DNA of 64,000 nucleotides from an uncultured Allobaculum sp. (GTDB taxonomy: Bacteria; Bacillota_I; Bacilli_A; Erysipelotrichales; Erysipelotrichaceae): positions 21,472 to 85,471 of the forward strand of contig CAJTVE010000003.1 in NCBI GenBank assembly GCA_910579655.1, in the 5' to 3' direction. Positions 15,920 to 25,431 of the stretch are shown here, one piece after another (position 1 is the first letter of the stretch; the number at the start of each line of letters is the position of its first letter). The position numbers and the translations under genes are program-made. The notes beneath the pieces were generated by a model. It saw only the letters and a list, made by a program, of their open reading frames with translations, was not told the origin of the DNA and did not search any database.

Positions 15920-17641
15920 CTAGCGGCGACGGCGCCCCCAGCGACGGCGAGGTTTCCGGTCTTCTTCCTCATCATCATCGTAGTCTTCGTCTTCGTCTTC
16001 ATCTTCGTCCTGGCTCTCTTCGTCTTCCTCATCCGTACGCTCTTCCAGAGAGTCATCATCTTCGTCTGTGGATGGGTTGTTGGCAGTTTCCCGGGCCTCT
16101 TTGGCTCCGTCTTCTTCATCCATCTTTGCCCAGTCGACGTCGAGCTGTTCGTCACTTTCCCCAGCATGGCGTAAAGCGAGATAGTTCGGATCATTCTGGG
16201 CCAGGCGAATCCGGGCAGATAACAGTGAGGCCTGTTTGCGAGCCTTGGTTAACATGCGGCCATAAACAATGAAAATCCATAAAGCAATCAAAAACAACAG
16301 TGCACTGGCAGCCATCACAACCACATAGCCTTTGAAGTAATACTGTAAGAAAACGGCAATCGCCGAGCAGACCATAACGATAAACAACAGGAACATCGTT
16401 GATCGGCAGGAAGAAGAAAGCTTGGAGAAGTAACGGTACTTTTCTTCTTCATTTTCAATATCTTTAGGCAGTTCGCCCGGTTTCTTCTCATTGCGCATGA
16501 TATACCAGCCAGCATCCCGTTTATGACGGCTCGGCAGCTGTTCCATGCGCTTCCAGCCCTGTTTTTCAAGCTCGTTCCAGTAACTGTCTTCTGGCTCTCT
16601 GCCAAAGTACAGGACTTTGTAATAGTAGTCATGAGGTTTTGATTTATTAAAGTAGTACTTGTTGCCATCACTGCGAACGAAGTGGAAGCCCTGTGCGGAT
16701 TCACGGTTCAGGTAGTCTTCGATCTTACGATAATCCGTGGTTGAAAAGCGCTTCTTGTCTTCGTACTCATCATAGTGGTAGTCATCGACCAGGCTTGCAC
16801 CTGGATCGTAAACCCCATCTTCTTCGAGTCCTTCTTCAGCAGCAGCTTTCTTTTTCTTTCTGGCTTCTTTTTTTGCTTCCTTGTCAGCTATCGGCTCAAT
16901 GACTTCTTCAACGACAGCCGTCGTGGCAGCAATTTCCTCTTCTGGCTGTTCTTCTTCCTGGTTTTGGGCCTGTTTTAACAGTTCAGACTGGCTTTTGCGG
17001 GTAATTACCACGGAAGGCTGGGTTGGAGATGTCGGGGCCCCTTCTTCTGCCTGCGCAAAAAGCGGGGTTTTGATGACAGGTTCATCAAAAAGATCGAGGT
17101 TTTCGAGTGCTTTCTGGTTTTCCTGATAGTTGCTGCTGTGCAGGATTTCTGAGAAAGTCCTGGGCTTGCGCGTCTGGCTTTCTTCTCTTGTCTGCATAAA
17201 AGCCGGAACGGTCTGTGAAGAAGTCTGCGATGTTTGCGCAGGCTCCTGGCTGCCCTGTAAAGGTTCACCAAGATCAGCCTGCTGGGTCTTTTCTTCAGGC
17301 TGCGCAGCCGGACTGGATTCTTTAAAAGCGCTGGTGGCAGGAGTTGGTTCTTCCTGCTCCTGACGACGCTCAGCCTTGGAGGCAAAGAAACTCTGTTCGT
17401 TGAAGGTGACAGGGTTGTCTTTGCGGACTTTATTGCGCCGGCTTCGTTTTCCGAATGGATTTGCGGGGGATTTCTTCGTATTCGAGACCGTTCTGGCTTC
17501 CTGAATTACGGATTGCACATCAAAGGAATCGAATTCAGGTTCCGAAATATCCAGTGAGGAAATTCTCGAATCACTGAGAAGATCCTGAAAGATCGTATCG
17601 TCCATAGGGGTTCCGTAAGGTTTTTTCTGATCGTCAGCCAT
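15920..17641 (-). CDS. DUF2812-like membrane protein with long low-complexity ends
   Basis: A 573-residue protein in four parts. Residues 1-270 are a Gln/Glu/Pro/Ser-rich, probably disordered segment. Residues about 295-395 resemble DUF2812 (IEDYLNRESAQGFHFVRSDG, then YWNELEKQGWKRM). Two membrane helices follow at about 420-470 (FLLFIVMVCSAIAVFLQYYF and the next). The tail is strongly acidic (EDEDEDEDYDDDEEEDRKP) and ends in an Arg-rich patch. DUF2812 genes often sit beside PadR regulators, but none is here. The SD AAGGAG fits the ATG at 17641. Function unknown. Confidence 0.7.
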   Translation of the reverse strand: MADDQKKPYGTPMDDTIFQDLLSDSRISSLDISEPEFDSFDVQSVIQEARTVSNTKKSPANPFGKRSRRNKVRKDNPVTFNEQSFFASKAERRQEQEEPTPATSAFKESSPAAQPEEKTQQADLGEPLQGSQEPAQTSQTSSQTVPAFMQTREESQTRKPRTFSEILHSSNYQENQKALENLDLFDEPVIKTPLFAQAEEGAPTSPTQPSVVITRKSQSELLKQAQNQEEEQPEEEIAATTAVVEEVIEPIADKEAKKEARKKKKAAAEEGLEEDGVYDPGASLVDDYHYDEYEDKKRFSTTDYRKIEDYLNRESAQGFHFVRSDGNKYYFNKSKPHDYYYKVLYFGREPEDSYWNELEKQGWKRMEQLPSRHKRDAGWYIMRNEKKPGELPKDIENEEEKYRYFSKLSSSCRSTMFLLFIVMVCSAIAVFLQYYFKGYVVVMAASALLFLIALWIFIVYGRMLTKARKQASLLSARIRLAQNDPNYLALRHAGESDEQLDVDWAKMDEEDGAKEARETANNPSTDEDDDSLEERTDEEDEESQDEDEDEDEDYDDDEEEDRKPRRRWGRRRR

Positions 17642-17696
17642 AATATTCTCCTTATGTATCGAATCTGATTCGCCCCTTATTGTAGATACTTATCGA

Positions 17697-18944
17697 CTAG
17701 AGGTCAAATTCAGCCGTAAATGAGCCATTGCGAAAGACTGGGATCAGTTTTCCTTCTTTCGTATAGCCATCAATGTTCAGATCATCAGCACCGACCATGA
17801 AATCCACATGGATTTCAGACTGGTTCATTTTGTGCTGTTTCAGATCTTCTTTGGACATTGTCTGCCCACCTGGAAGGCATTCTGCATAGGACTGACCTAA
17901 CGCAAAATGACAGGCGGCGTTTTCATCATACAATGTATTGTAATAAATTCGACTGCCCTGCCGGATTGGAGAGCTCTTGTCAACGAGAGCAATTTCGCCC
18001 AGGCGGTCTGCCCCTTCTCCACCCTTGAGCAGGGCATCAAGAACTTCTTTTCCTTTGCTTGCATGATAGTCAACTACTTTACCATCCTTGAAGGTAAATC
18101 CAAACCCCTCAACGAGTTTTCCGTTTTCATTCAAAGGGAAAACCGCCTCCAGTCTGCCATTGACGCCATCCAGAGCGGGAGCTGAAAATAACTCTTCGGT
18201 TGGAATATTGCAGAAGTTTTCACGGCCATCCGCAAGCTTGCTGGCGCCACCTACAAAGGTCGCGCCCTCTGGCATATCCACCCATAAATCGGTTCCATTC
18301 GATGAGGTGTAGTGGAATTTTACGATACCAGCCTGGTTGAGCCTGTCCATCTGGGCATTTAATCTGGCTCCATGCTGCATCCAGTTTTCGATCGGATCGT
18401 TTTCATTGATCCGGCTGATCCTGAAAATGTCCTGCCACAATGTTTCAACGGCATCTTCCTCGTCCAGGTCTGGATATACTTTTTTCGCCCAGCCCGCACT
18501 TGGAGCCGCGACAACACACCAGGCCAGGCTGCCATTATCGATTCCACTGCGATAGTCTGGGGTGGCAGAATTCATCGCCATCCGGGCGGTAACCATTTTG
18601 GCTGGATCAGAATTTGCAAAAGCTTCTGGATCATCGCCGTCAATGAATAAGAAAGCTGCATTGTTTCTGGCGGCACTTTCATAGAAATCCGCTTTCCAGC
18701 CGGGAGCGGTTTTGAATGCCTCCAGATCTTTATTCGCATACTCCAGAGCACTGATCTCACTGTCGCGCCAGTCCATCCACACATCACTCGCTCCTGCTTT
18801 CCAGGCAGCTTTTGCGCATTTGCGGGCAAATTTGACCAGTTCGGGATCTGTCGAGCTGCGAATCACAATAGGCTGGCCTTTCTTTAAATTGATTCCAAGC
18901 TCAATGGTAAGCCGGGCAAATTTGTCTAAGTAGCTTTCGTTCAT
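17697..18944 (-). CDS. M29 family aminopeptidase (AmpS/aminopeptidase T type)
   Basis: A 415-residue cytosolic metallo-aminopeptidase that removes N-terminal residues from peptides. The family is recognised by GINLKKGQPIVIRSS near the start, FHYTSSNGTDLWVDMPEGATFVGG in the middle, and the C-terminal NQSEIHVDFMVGADDLNIDGYTKEG with metal-ligand acid and histidine residues. The ATG at 18944 follows GAAGGAGTG; an in-frame start 13 codons upstream lacks one. It precedes the DUF2812-like gene by 55 bases on the same strand, so the two may be co-transcribed. Confidence 0.9.
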   Translation of the reverse strand: MNESYLDKFARLTIELGINLKKGQPIVIRSSTDPELVKFARKCAKAAWKAGASDVWMDWRDSEISALEYANKDLEAFKTAPGWKADFYESAARNNAAFLFIDGDDPEAFANSDPAKMVTARMAMNSATPDYRSGIDNGSLAWCVVAAPSAGWAKKVYPDLDEEDAVETLWQDIFRISRINENDPIENWMQHGARLNAQMDRLNQAGIVKFHYTSSNGTDLWVDMPEGATFVGGASKLADGRENFCNIPTEELFSAPALDGVNGRLEAVFPLNENGKLVEGFGFTFKDGKVVDYHASKGKEVLDALLKGGEGADRLGEIALVDKSSPIRQGSRIYYNTLYDENAACHFALGQSYAECLPGGQTMSKEDLKQHKMNQSEIHVDFMVGADDLNIDGYTKEGKLIPVFRNGSFTAEFDL

Positions 18945-19021
18945 AAACACTCCTTCATTTCTGATCCGCATTCTTACTGCCAAATCGGTTCGCGTTTTTT
19001 GAAGCGAAGGTTGACAGAAGA

Positions 19022-19052
19022 AAAAACCTGAGGGATCCCTTCAGGTTTTTTC
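19022..19052 (-). terminator. Bidirectional-type terminator
   Basis: AAAAAACCTGA and TCAGGTTTTTT flank GGGATCCCT. It ends the minus-strand purF / small Cys-rich protein transcript before the M29 gene. Confidence 0.85.
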
Positions 19053-19132
19053 AGGCCTGAAACGATTCACTTTTCCGACCTGTTTCTTGTATCGTTCTTA
19101 TTGATTTGTGATTATCGTTTTTAATCGATTTA

Positions 19133-19327
19133 TTATTTTGAAACTTCTTTGGGATGATCCTTGCGATAGCGTTCGACAAAGGGCGCCACACTGCCTGGTT
19201 CTCGTCTTGAACAGCTGGTTTGGCAGTTTGCACAGTTGCCCGAGCAGCGGTTTTTGCGGCTGTAGCGTATGGCCGCAATCACGAGGATGACCACAATGAG
19301 GATCACTCCCCAGTCAATGAAATGCAT
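19133..19327 (-). CDS. FeoB-associated-type small Cys-rich membrane protein
   Basis: A 64-residue protein with one N-terminal membrane helix (WGVILIVVILVIAAIRY) followed by a basic turn and four cysteines in CSGNCANCQTSC. This is the layout of the FeoB-associated Cys-rich membrane proteins, small partners of ferrous iron transporters, but no feoA or feoB is in the window. The ATG at 19327 is chosen because GGAGGGGA lies just upstream, inside a longer reading frame that starts at 19348. It follows purF by 60 bases on the same strand. Confidence 0.75.
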   Translation of the reverse strand: MHFIDWGVILIVVILVIAAIRYSRKNRCSGNCANCQTSCSRREPGSVAPFVERYRKDHPKEVSK

Positions 19328-19387
19328 ACAATCCCCTCCATTTTCCATAGTCTGCCAGAAACTGGAAGAACGAATTCTGCTTTCAGG

Positions 19388-20773
19388 CTACTCTTCCCCT
19401 CTGGCACTTTTTTCGTGGCTGAACAGTGGCGAACAATACCGACCATCAAAACAGGCGGTACATAGACCGACTTCACCAGCCGCTTTTTTCAGGTCTTCAC
19501 AGCTCATGAATTTCAACGAGTCAGCCTGAATATATTCACGGATTTCTTCGACAGTCTTATTGGCGCCAATCAGTTCTTTTTTGGTACTTGTATCCACCCC
19601 ATAAAAGCAGGGGGAAGTAATAATCGGTGAAGCAATGCGGACATGCACTTCTTTCGCCCCGGCTTCTTTTAATAAAGAAACGATGCGCCGGGAAGTCGTT
19701 CCACGCACAATCGAATCGTCAATCATTACAATTGACTTGCCTTCGACGACATCCCGGACTGGTGTCAGTTTCATCCGTACCCCCCGGTCCCGCAAAGACT
19801 GCGTCGGCTGGATGAACGTGCGGGTAACAAAGCGGTTTTTAACCAGGCCACTTTCCATAATCACGCCGCTTTCTTCGGCATAGCCAATGGCTGCCGAAAG
19901 CGAAGAATCAGGAACCCCGATAACCAGATCAGCATCAAGGTCTTCATCCATTCTGGCCAGCATCTTGCCGGTTTCCTTACGGAAAGCATGGACGTTGATC
20001 GATTCGATTTCGGAATCTGGACGGGCAAAATAGATATACTCCATCGCACACATATGGGAAGTTGGATGGTCAACATAACAATGATGACGGACCAGGCCGC
20101 GGCTGAAGCTCACAGCCTCACCAGGCTTGACATCAACATGATCATAAATCCCCTGCACTTCAAAGGCGCAAGTTTCAGACGAGATAATGTATCCTTCTCC
20201 ATTACGGGCATAGCTTAACGGACGCAGTCCATATTTGTCCCGTACCGCAATGATGACATCATCCTGTAAAACCAGAAAGGAGAAAGCTCCTTCAAGCTGA
20301 CGAGCAGTTTTTTCAACCCGTTCAAGCAGACTGCCCCGTTCCTTCATGATCATGTGCAGAATAATTTCGGAATCACTGGTTCCCTGAAAAATACAGCCTT
20401 TCTGCTCAAGTTCAACGCGAAGTTCCATGTCATTGACAATCTGTCCATTGTGGACAATGGCGATCGATCCAGAATGACCGTGAGCGACAATTGGCTGAAT
20501 GTTTTCAGCCTCCTGGCCGCCCGCTGTAGAATAACGGACATGGCCAATCGCTGTTCGTCCTTTCATTTGTTCAAGATCCGGGCGGTTGAATACATCAATC
20601 GTCAGGCCTTTACCCTTGCGGGTTTCGATCCGGCCATCCTGGTACACTGCAATTCCGCTTGCCTCCTGACCACGATGCTGCAAAGAATGCAGTCCATAAT
20701 AAACAGAAAACGCGGCTTCGTCGACGTGATAGGCTCCAAAGACCCCGCACTCTTCATGAAGTTCATCAAACAT
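19388..20773 (-). CDS. purF: Amidophosphoribosyltransferase
   Basis: A 461-residue enzyme for the first committed step of purine synthesis: glutamine plus PRPP to phosphoribosylamine. The class II glutaminase nucleophile is Cys9 in EECGVFG, exposed after removal of an 8-residue propeptide as in Bacillus PurF. LQHRG, HNGQIVN and the PRPP loop MIDDSIVRGTTS are intact. Cysteines in MCAMEY, SPCFYG and CTACFDG fit the 4Fe-4S cluster of this subtype. The ATG at 20773 follows GAGGAG and gives the expected propeptide; the upstream frame is leader. It is separate from the main pur cluster, following corA. Confidence 0.96.
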   Translation of the reverse strand: MFDELHEECGVFGAYHVDEAAFSVYYGLHSLQHRGQEASGIAVYQDGRIETRKGKGLTIDVFNRPDLEQMKGRTAIGHVRYSTAGGQEAENIQPIVAHGHSGSIAIVHNGQIVNDMELRVELEQKGCIFQGTSDSEIILHMIMKERGSLLERVEKTARQLEGAFSFLVLQDDVIIAVRDKYGLRPLSYARNGEGYIISSETCAFEVQGIYDHVDVKPGEAVSFSRGLVRHHCYVDHPTSHMCAMEYIYFARPDSEIESINVHAFRKETGKMLARMDEDLDADLVIGVPDSSLSAAIGYAEESGVIMESGLVKNRFVTRTFIQPTQSLRDRGVRMKLTPVRDVVEGKSIVMIDDSIVRGTTSRRIVSLLKEAGAKEVHVRIASPIITSPCFYGVDTSTKKELIGANKTVEEIREYIQADSLKFMSCEDLKKAAGEVGLCTACFDGRYCSPLFSHEKSARGEE

Positions 20774-20840
20774 AAGCTTCTGGCTCCTCTTCTCTTTTAT
20801 CTTCTTAAGATTGACGTCTGGATTTTTCTGAATCCAATTC

Positions 20841-20849
20841 ATCTTACCA
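20841..20849 (-). promoter_or_regulatory. Extended -10 promoter candidate of purF
   Basis: TGG then TAAGAT on the minus strand, 68 bases upstream of the purF ATG; the -35 is poor. Confidence 0.35.
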
Positions 20850-21037
20850 AATCGACAAAAACAAGAGTTCAAATGGCCTGAAATCTGCTTAGAAAGCCCA
20901 GGATTTACAGAAAGTTCGGAAGGTTTTGTTCAAATAAAGAGCTATCATTTTCGCAGCAATCCCACTTGATTTTTAAGCGGCTGATCCAAGCCTCTTCGAT
21001 CACAGCCAGTTCCTGTCCGGTGCATTGTCTGACTTTT

Positions 21038-21982
21038 TCAGGAGCGAAAACCTGAATTATGTTTAAAATAAAGCCAGGCTGCAACAACCAGGGCAATGGA
21101 GATAAAAAAGGCAAACCATGCAAAAGGAAAGGGCAGTCCGCTGACATTCATCCCATAAAAACCGTAAACCATATTCGGAATGGACATCACCAGGGTGATC
21201 ACAGTCAGTCTTTTCATAATGATATTCATATTGTTATTGATGACATTGGAAAAGCTGTCAGTCATTTTGGCAGAAAGATCTGAGTAGATATTGCACATCT
21301 CAATCGCCTGCCTGATTTCAATCATGACATCCTCCAGCAGTTCCCGGTCTTCTTCATACATCGGAATCTGCCGCGAACGCAGGATCTTTTCCAGGGTGAT
21401 CTGTTCTGCTTTTAAGGAAGTAGAAAAGTAAATCAGTGATTTTGAAAGCACCAGAATATCAATTAATTCTTTATTGCGCATCTTGTCATACAATTTCTTT
21501 TCAGTGGCTTCCGTAATCCGTTCAATCTGCCGCAAATCGGCCAGATATTCCTGTGAAATGAGCAGCAGAATATTGAGTAAAAACTGCGTCCGGTATCGAG
21601 TGTCCAGGTTTTTGACTTTGCCCTGCTCCATGCGCTCAACGGTGCTGTTTTCCCGGGTACAGATTGTAAACAGGTAGTCTCTGGTAAAAATGATGCCAAT
21701 TGGCAGCGTAATAAAAGTGTCAATCGACCAGTCTGAGTCATCATCCTCTTCCGGGTAGTCGACGATGGCCAGAGTCTGATGCGCTTCTTCATCCCGGTCG
21801 ATATATGAACTTTCCTGCTCATCCAGGGACGCATTGATAAACTCCGGAACCAGTTTAAACTCATCAAGCAGGCGCTCAACTTCTGCCTGACTTGGAGAAA
21901 CCACGCTGATCCAGCAGCCTTTCACTGGTTTTTCCAGTGGCTCCAGCTGGCCATCACTGCCTGTAATGAAATAAGAGATCAT
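21038..21982 (-). CDS. corA: CorA-type magnesium/cobalt transporter
   Basis: A 314-residue inner-membrane channel for Mg2+. It has a long cytoplasmic N-terminal domain (about 250 residues) and two C-terminal helices, with the selectivity motif YGMN after the first helix (VITLVMSIPNMVYGFYGMN). The short basic C-terminus is usual. GGAGGAACAG precedes the ATG. It is followed by purF on the same strand after 264 bases, with a candidate promoter in the gap, so co-transcription is possible but not required. Confidence 0.93.
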   Translation of the reverse strand: MISYFITGSDGQLEPLEKPVKGCWISVVSPSQAEVERLLDEFKLVPEFINASLDEQESSYIDRDEEAHQTLAIVDYPEEDDDSDWSIDTFITLPIGIIFTRDYLFTICTRENSTVERMEQGKVKNLDTRYRTQFLLNILLLISQEYLADLRQIERITEATEKKLYDKMRNKELIDILVLSKSLIYFSTSLKAEQITLEKILRSRQIPMYEEDRELLEDVMIEIRQAIEMCNIYSDLSAKMTDSFSNVINNNMNIIMKRLTVITLVMSIPNMVYGFYGMNVSGLPFPFAWFAFFISIALVVAAWLYFKHNSGFRS

Positions 21983-22394
21983 ACTGTTCCTCCAACTTCC
22001 GCTTTTCTCTCTTCTCTAAAATAAGGTCAGACTGACTTTCTGAATGGGTTAACCGCACTTCTGTCTTGAAAGCAGCTTCCTGCTTGTCTGAGCCAAGTTA
22101 TTCTTATTGTATCGGTTCCTGTAAAAATTCATTATCCAGACTCTCAAAGAAGATTTATCTGCCCAAAGCGTCGATCTGCCCTTTTTTGTGTCAGCCAAAA
22201 ACACCATCTTTGCTTAAAAATCTGGATTCATCGTCATTTCTTTTCATTTTGAACTAAAATCAGAATGAAAAATCGCTTTTCTTCAAGCATAAAACGGATA
22301 CCATCTGCCTTGATTCCGGCTATGTCAGATCCTTGCTTCATACAGTTGCTTCATGCAAAGAAAGCATTTTGTACAGATGGAGAAAGAAAGAGAT
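21983..22394. other. Divergent spacer between corA and the FRG gene
   Basis: 412 bases, AT-rich toward the right. It should hold both promoters, but no hexamer pair with good spacing stands out on either strand. No gene or strong structure is seen. Confidence 0.3.
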
Positions 22395-23243
22395 ATGGAT
22401 ACAATCAGATCAGTCGCTGACTACATCAGTCACCTGAAAGTTTTGCGCTCGAATGAGTCGGTAGAACGTTTTGCAGTCCGCCAGACCTTTTTTCGCGGTC
22501 AGGCCAATAAGGACTGGCCCCTCATTCCGACACTTTATCGGAATGGCTATTTTGAAAAAGAGGCCGCAATGATCAAAGAAATTCTCAACGAACTACCCGA
22601 TGAATTCAACTTGGCAGACCGTGTAGATATACTGGCCAAACTTCAGCATTATGGCTTTCCGACCCGGCTGCTCGATATTACGGCCAACCCGCTGGTCGCC
22701 CTCTACTTTGCCTGCTTTAAAGAAAAAGAAATGGACAATGATGGCGCCATTTATGTTTTTTTAGATGTTGAGGCTCGATGGTCTGATCATCCCTATGTCA
22801 ATATGGTCATGGAGTACATTTTTCAATATACGCCGCACAACGTGAATTTAAGCGAAATGCTCATGCGGCTGAAAAACCGCCCCGATCTGCATATTCTTCA
22901 TGACGAAGGCGACATTCTGGATTGCCTGACCATGCCGGTCATCGCGATCATTCCCCGCAAAATTACCAATCGACTGATTGCCCAAGAGGGCGCCTTTTTC
23001 CTGTTTGGCATGAATGCCTATCCTGCTGCAAATACCCATGATAATACATACTCATTTACACCTCTTGTCATCGATGATCTGGACAAACTGGGATTCCAGT
23101 GCCAGAAACTGATCATTCCAGCCAGATATAAGCGCGAAATTCTCGACCAGCTCGATCTGCTTGGAATCAATGAACGAATTCTGTTTGCGGATCTCGAACA
23201 TCAACTGAAGTATTATATGAATAAACATCGTCCTTCCCTCTGA
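22395..23243 (+). CDS. FRG domain protein
   Basis: A 282-residue protein with the FRG domain named for its conserved Phe-Arg-Gly: FFRGQANKDWPLIPTLYRNG at about residues 32-51, followed by LQHYGFPTRLLDITANPLVALYFAC. The role of the family is unknown; members are scattered accessory genes, sometimes near phage or defence loci. The ATG at 22395 is preferred because GGAG lies about 12 bases upstream, although earlier in-frame ATGs (22353, 22377) exist. It stands alone with a strong terminator at 23388. Confidence 0.75.
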   Translation: MDTIRSVADYISHLKVLRSNESVERFAVRQTFFRGQANKDWPLIPTLYRNGYFEKEAAMIKEILNELPDEFNLADRVDILAKLQHYGFPTRLLDITANPLVALYFACFKEKEMDNDGAIYVFLDVEARWSDHPYVNMVMEYIFQYTPHNVNLSEMLMRLKNRPDLHILHDEGDILDCLTMPVIAIIPRKITNRLIAQEGAFFLFGMNAYPAANTHDNTYSFTPLVIDDLDKLGFQCQKLIIPARYKREILDQLDLLGINERILFADLEHQLKYYMNKHRPSL

Positions 23244-23387
23244 CTCTTTTGGACGATCGCCTTCCAGGATGATTACGCCTTGTCTTTTTGCTCACTCGAC
23301 AGCCAATCAGAAATTTCACCTCAAACAGCCTGGCAATTTGGATCCGGTCTTCTTGCCTGCATACAACTCAATGCAAATTGAATCTTC

Positions 23388-23421
23388 AAAGGGATCCCCG
23401 TCCTGGCTGGATCCCTTTTTT
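23388..23421 (+). terminator. Terminator after the FRG gene
   Basis: AAAGGGATCC pairs perfectly with GGATCCCTTT and is followed by a T-run. Confidence 0.85.
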
Positions 23422-23501
23422 GCCTGCAAAACAGATCCTGCCCTTCCAGACTTTTGTCCAAGCCAAGTAAAGACCAGACCGCCTGAAAAGTCTGACAATG
23501 C

Positions 23502-23572
23502 CAAAAAGCCATACTTTTCCAATCCAGAAGACCGATCCAAAAATCAGGGTCTTTCTGTAGAAAAGTATGGCT
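23502..23572 (-). terminator. Large hairpin, probable terminator of purH-purD-fhs
   Basis: AGCCATACTTTTC and GAAAAGTATGGCT are perfect inverted 13-mers with an inner AAGACC/GGTCTT. On the minus strand five T follow. It lies about 190 bases beyond the fhs stop codon. Confidence 0.6.
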
Positions 23573-23763
23573 GAGTCGTTCTTGATCGTTTTCTGAGTTC
23601 AGCAGTCCAGGTCAACAAAGGAATGTTCTTCTGCTTTCATTCATGTTTGAATGACCGCCACAAGAAGGCCATCCGATCAACGGGCAGATAAAATCAGAAA
23701 TAAACAGCTAAGATCAAACTGGGGATTGACCATTTGGGCTGTGACTGGCCAAAAGCCTGTAGC

Positions 23764-25431
23764 TTAGAACAGACCCGTGATCTTGCCGTTTTCGTCGATA
23801 TCCATATCCAGAGCGGATGGATGTTTAGGAAGTCCTGGCATCGTCAGAACTTTACCGGTCAGCGCCACGATAAAGCCGGCCCCTAAGGATGGACGCAGTT
23901 CACGAACGGTAATCGTGAAGTCCTTTGGTGCGCCCATGACTTTTGGATCATCACTTAAGGACATCTGGGTTTTGGCCATGCAGATTGGCATTTTGTCCCA
24001 GCCGGCCTTTTTGAACTGTTCAACCTGTTCTTTGGCTTCATCCGTTAAAACAACATCTTTAGCACCATAAACTTTCTGGGCAATGGCAGTGATCTTGTCT
24101 TCGATGGAAGCGTCAGTGTCATAGAGTGGAGCATAGTTGTTTTCTTCATCACACAATGCAACTACCTTTTCGGCCAGATCGAGAGCCCCTTTACCGCCTT
24201 TTGCCCAAACCTGGGAAAGGGACAGTGGGTGGCCATTGGCTTCGCACCAGTCTTCGAGAGCCTTGATTTCGTTTTCCGTATCGCTGTCAAACTGGTTGAT
24301 CGCAACGATGTAAGGCAGACCAAACTGTTTTACTGTATCGATGTGTTTGGCCAGGTTGGCACAACCTTCTAACATTGCCTCCACGTTTTCTTCCTTGAGG
24401 TCTTCAAAGGCAACACCGCCATGCTGCTTGAGCGCGCGGATGGTGGCCACGATGACCACCGCATTTGGATGCAGGTCTGCCATGCGGCACTTAATATCCA
24501 AAAACTTTTCAGCACCCAGATCCGCACCGAACCCAGCTTCGGTTACAACGTAGTCAGCCAGTTTCAGAGCAGTTTTCGTAGCAATGACAGAGTTGCAGCC
24601 ATGCGCGATATTGGCGAATGGTCCGCCATGGATCAAAACCGGATTGTGTTCGAGCGTCTGAACCAGGTTTGGTTTGATGGCATCTTTCATGACCATAGCC
24701 ATGGCGCCTTCGCATTTCAGATCGCGCACATAAACAGGTTCATCGTCCATGTTGTAGCCGATCAACATATCGCCAAAGCGTTTTTTCAGATCCATCAAGT
24801 CACCAGCCAGGCATAATGCAGCCATGATTTCGGAAGCGACTGTGATATTGAAACCATCTGTACGTTCAATCCCGTTGACTTTCGCGCCACAGCCGATTTC
24901 AACCTGACGCAGCGTGCGGTCATTCATATCCAGACAGCGCTTAAAGCTGATTTTTTCAGGGTTGAGGTTGAGTGCATTGCCCTGGTAGAGATGGTTGTCG
25001 ATCATGGCACTCAGCAGGTTGTTGGCTGTGGTGATCGCATGCATATCACCCGTAAAGTGCAAGTTAATATCTTCCATGGGAACAACCTGGGCATATCCGC
25101 CGCCGGCAGCCCCGCCCTTCAGACCGAACACAGGACCCAAAGAAGGTTCACGCAGAGCCATCATCGCATTTTTGCCTAAGAGGTTAAGCGCATCCCCAAG
25201 ACCAACGGTTGTCGTGGATTTTCCTTCACCGGCTTTGGTGGGGTTGATGGCAGTCACCAGAATCAGTTTGCCATCTTTGCGATCTTCCAGGTCCAGAACA
25301 TTGAGGTCTACTTTGGCTTTATTGCGGCCATAAGGTTCAATGGCAGCCAGGTCAATCCCTGCTTTTTTTGCAATTTCATCAATCGGCTCCAGGACACACT
25401 CCTGAGCAATCTCTAAATCAGTTTTCGCCAT
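23764..25431 (-). CDS. fhs: Formate-tetrahydrofolate ligase
   Basis: A 555-residue enzyme that makes 10-formyl-THF from formate, THF and ATP. The nucleotide loop NPTKAGEGKSTTTVGL near residue 65, EPSLGPVFGLKGGAAGGGYAQV and the C-terminal LPKHPSALDMDI are family signatures. The length matches the bacterial family. Its start overlaps the end of purD by 14 bases and is preceded by GAAAGGA inside purD, so the two are translationally linked. This links supply of 10-formyl-THF to the two purine steps that use it (PurN, PurH). Confidence 0.97.
   Translation of the reverse strand: MAKTDLEIAQECVLEPIDEIAKKAGIDLAAIEPYGRNKAKVDLNVLDLEDRKDGKLILVTAINPTKAGEGKSTTTVGLGDALNLLGKNAMMALREPSLGPVFGLKGGAAGGGYAQVVPMEDINLHFTGDMHAITTANNLLSAMIDNHLYQGNALNLNPEKISFKRCLDMNDRTLRQVEIGCGAKVNGIERTDGFNITVASEIMAALCLAGDLMDLKKRFGDMLIGYNMDDEPVYVRDLKCEGAMAMVMKDAIKPNLVQTLEHNPVLIHGGPFANIAHGCNSVIATKTALKLADYVVTEAGFGADLGAEKFLDIKCRMADLHPNAVVIVATIRALKQHGGVAFEDLKEENVEAMLEGCANLAKHIDTVKQFGLPYIVAINQFDSDTENEIKALEDWCEANGHPLSLSQVWAKGGKGALDLAEKVVALCDEENNYAPLYDTDASIEDKITAIAQKVYGAKDVVLTDEAKEQVEQFKKAGWDKMPICMAKTQMSLSDDPKVMGAPKDFTITVRELRPSLGAGFIVALTGKVLTMPGLPKHPSALDMDIDENGKITGLF

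Noticed and set aside
20905..21147. Minus-strand frame overlapping the end of corA
   Set aside because: Begins inside corA in another frame, no SD, no known family.
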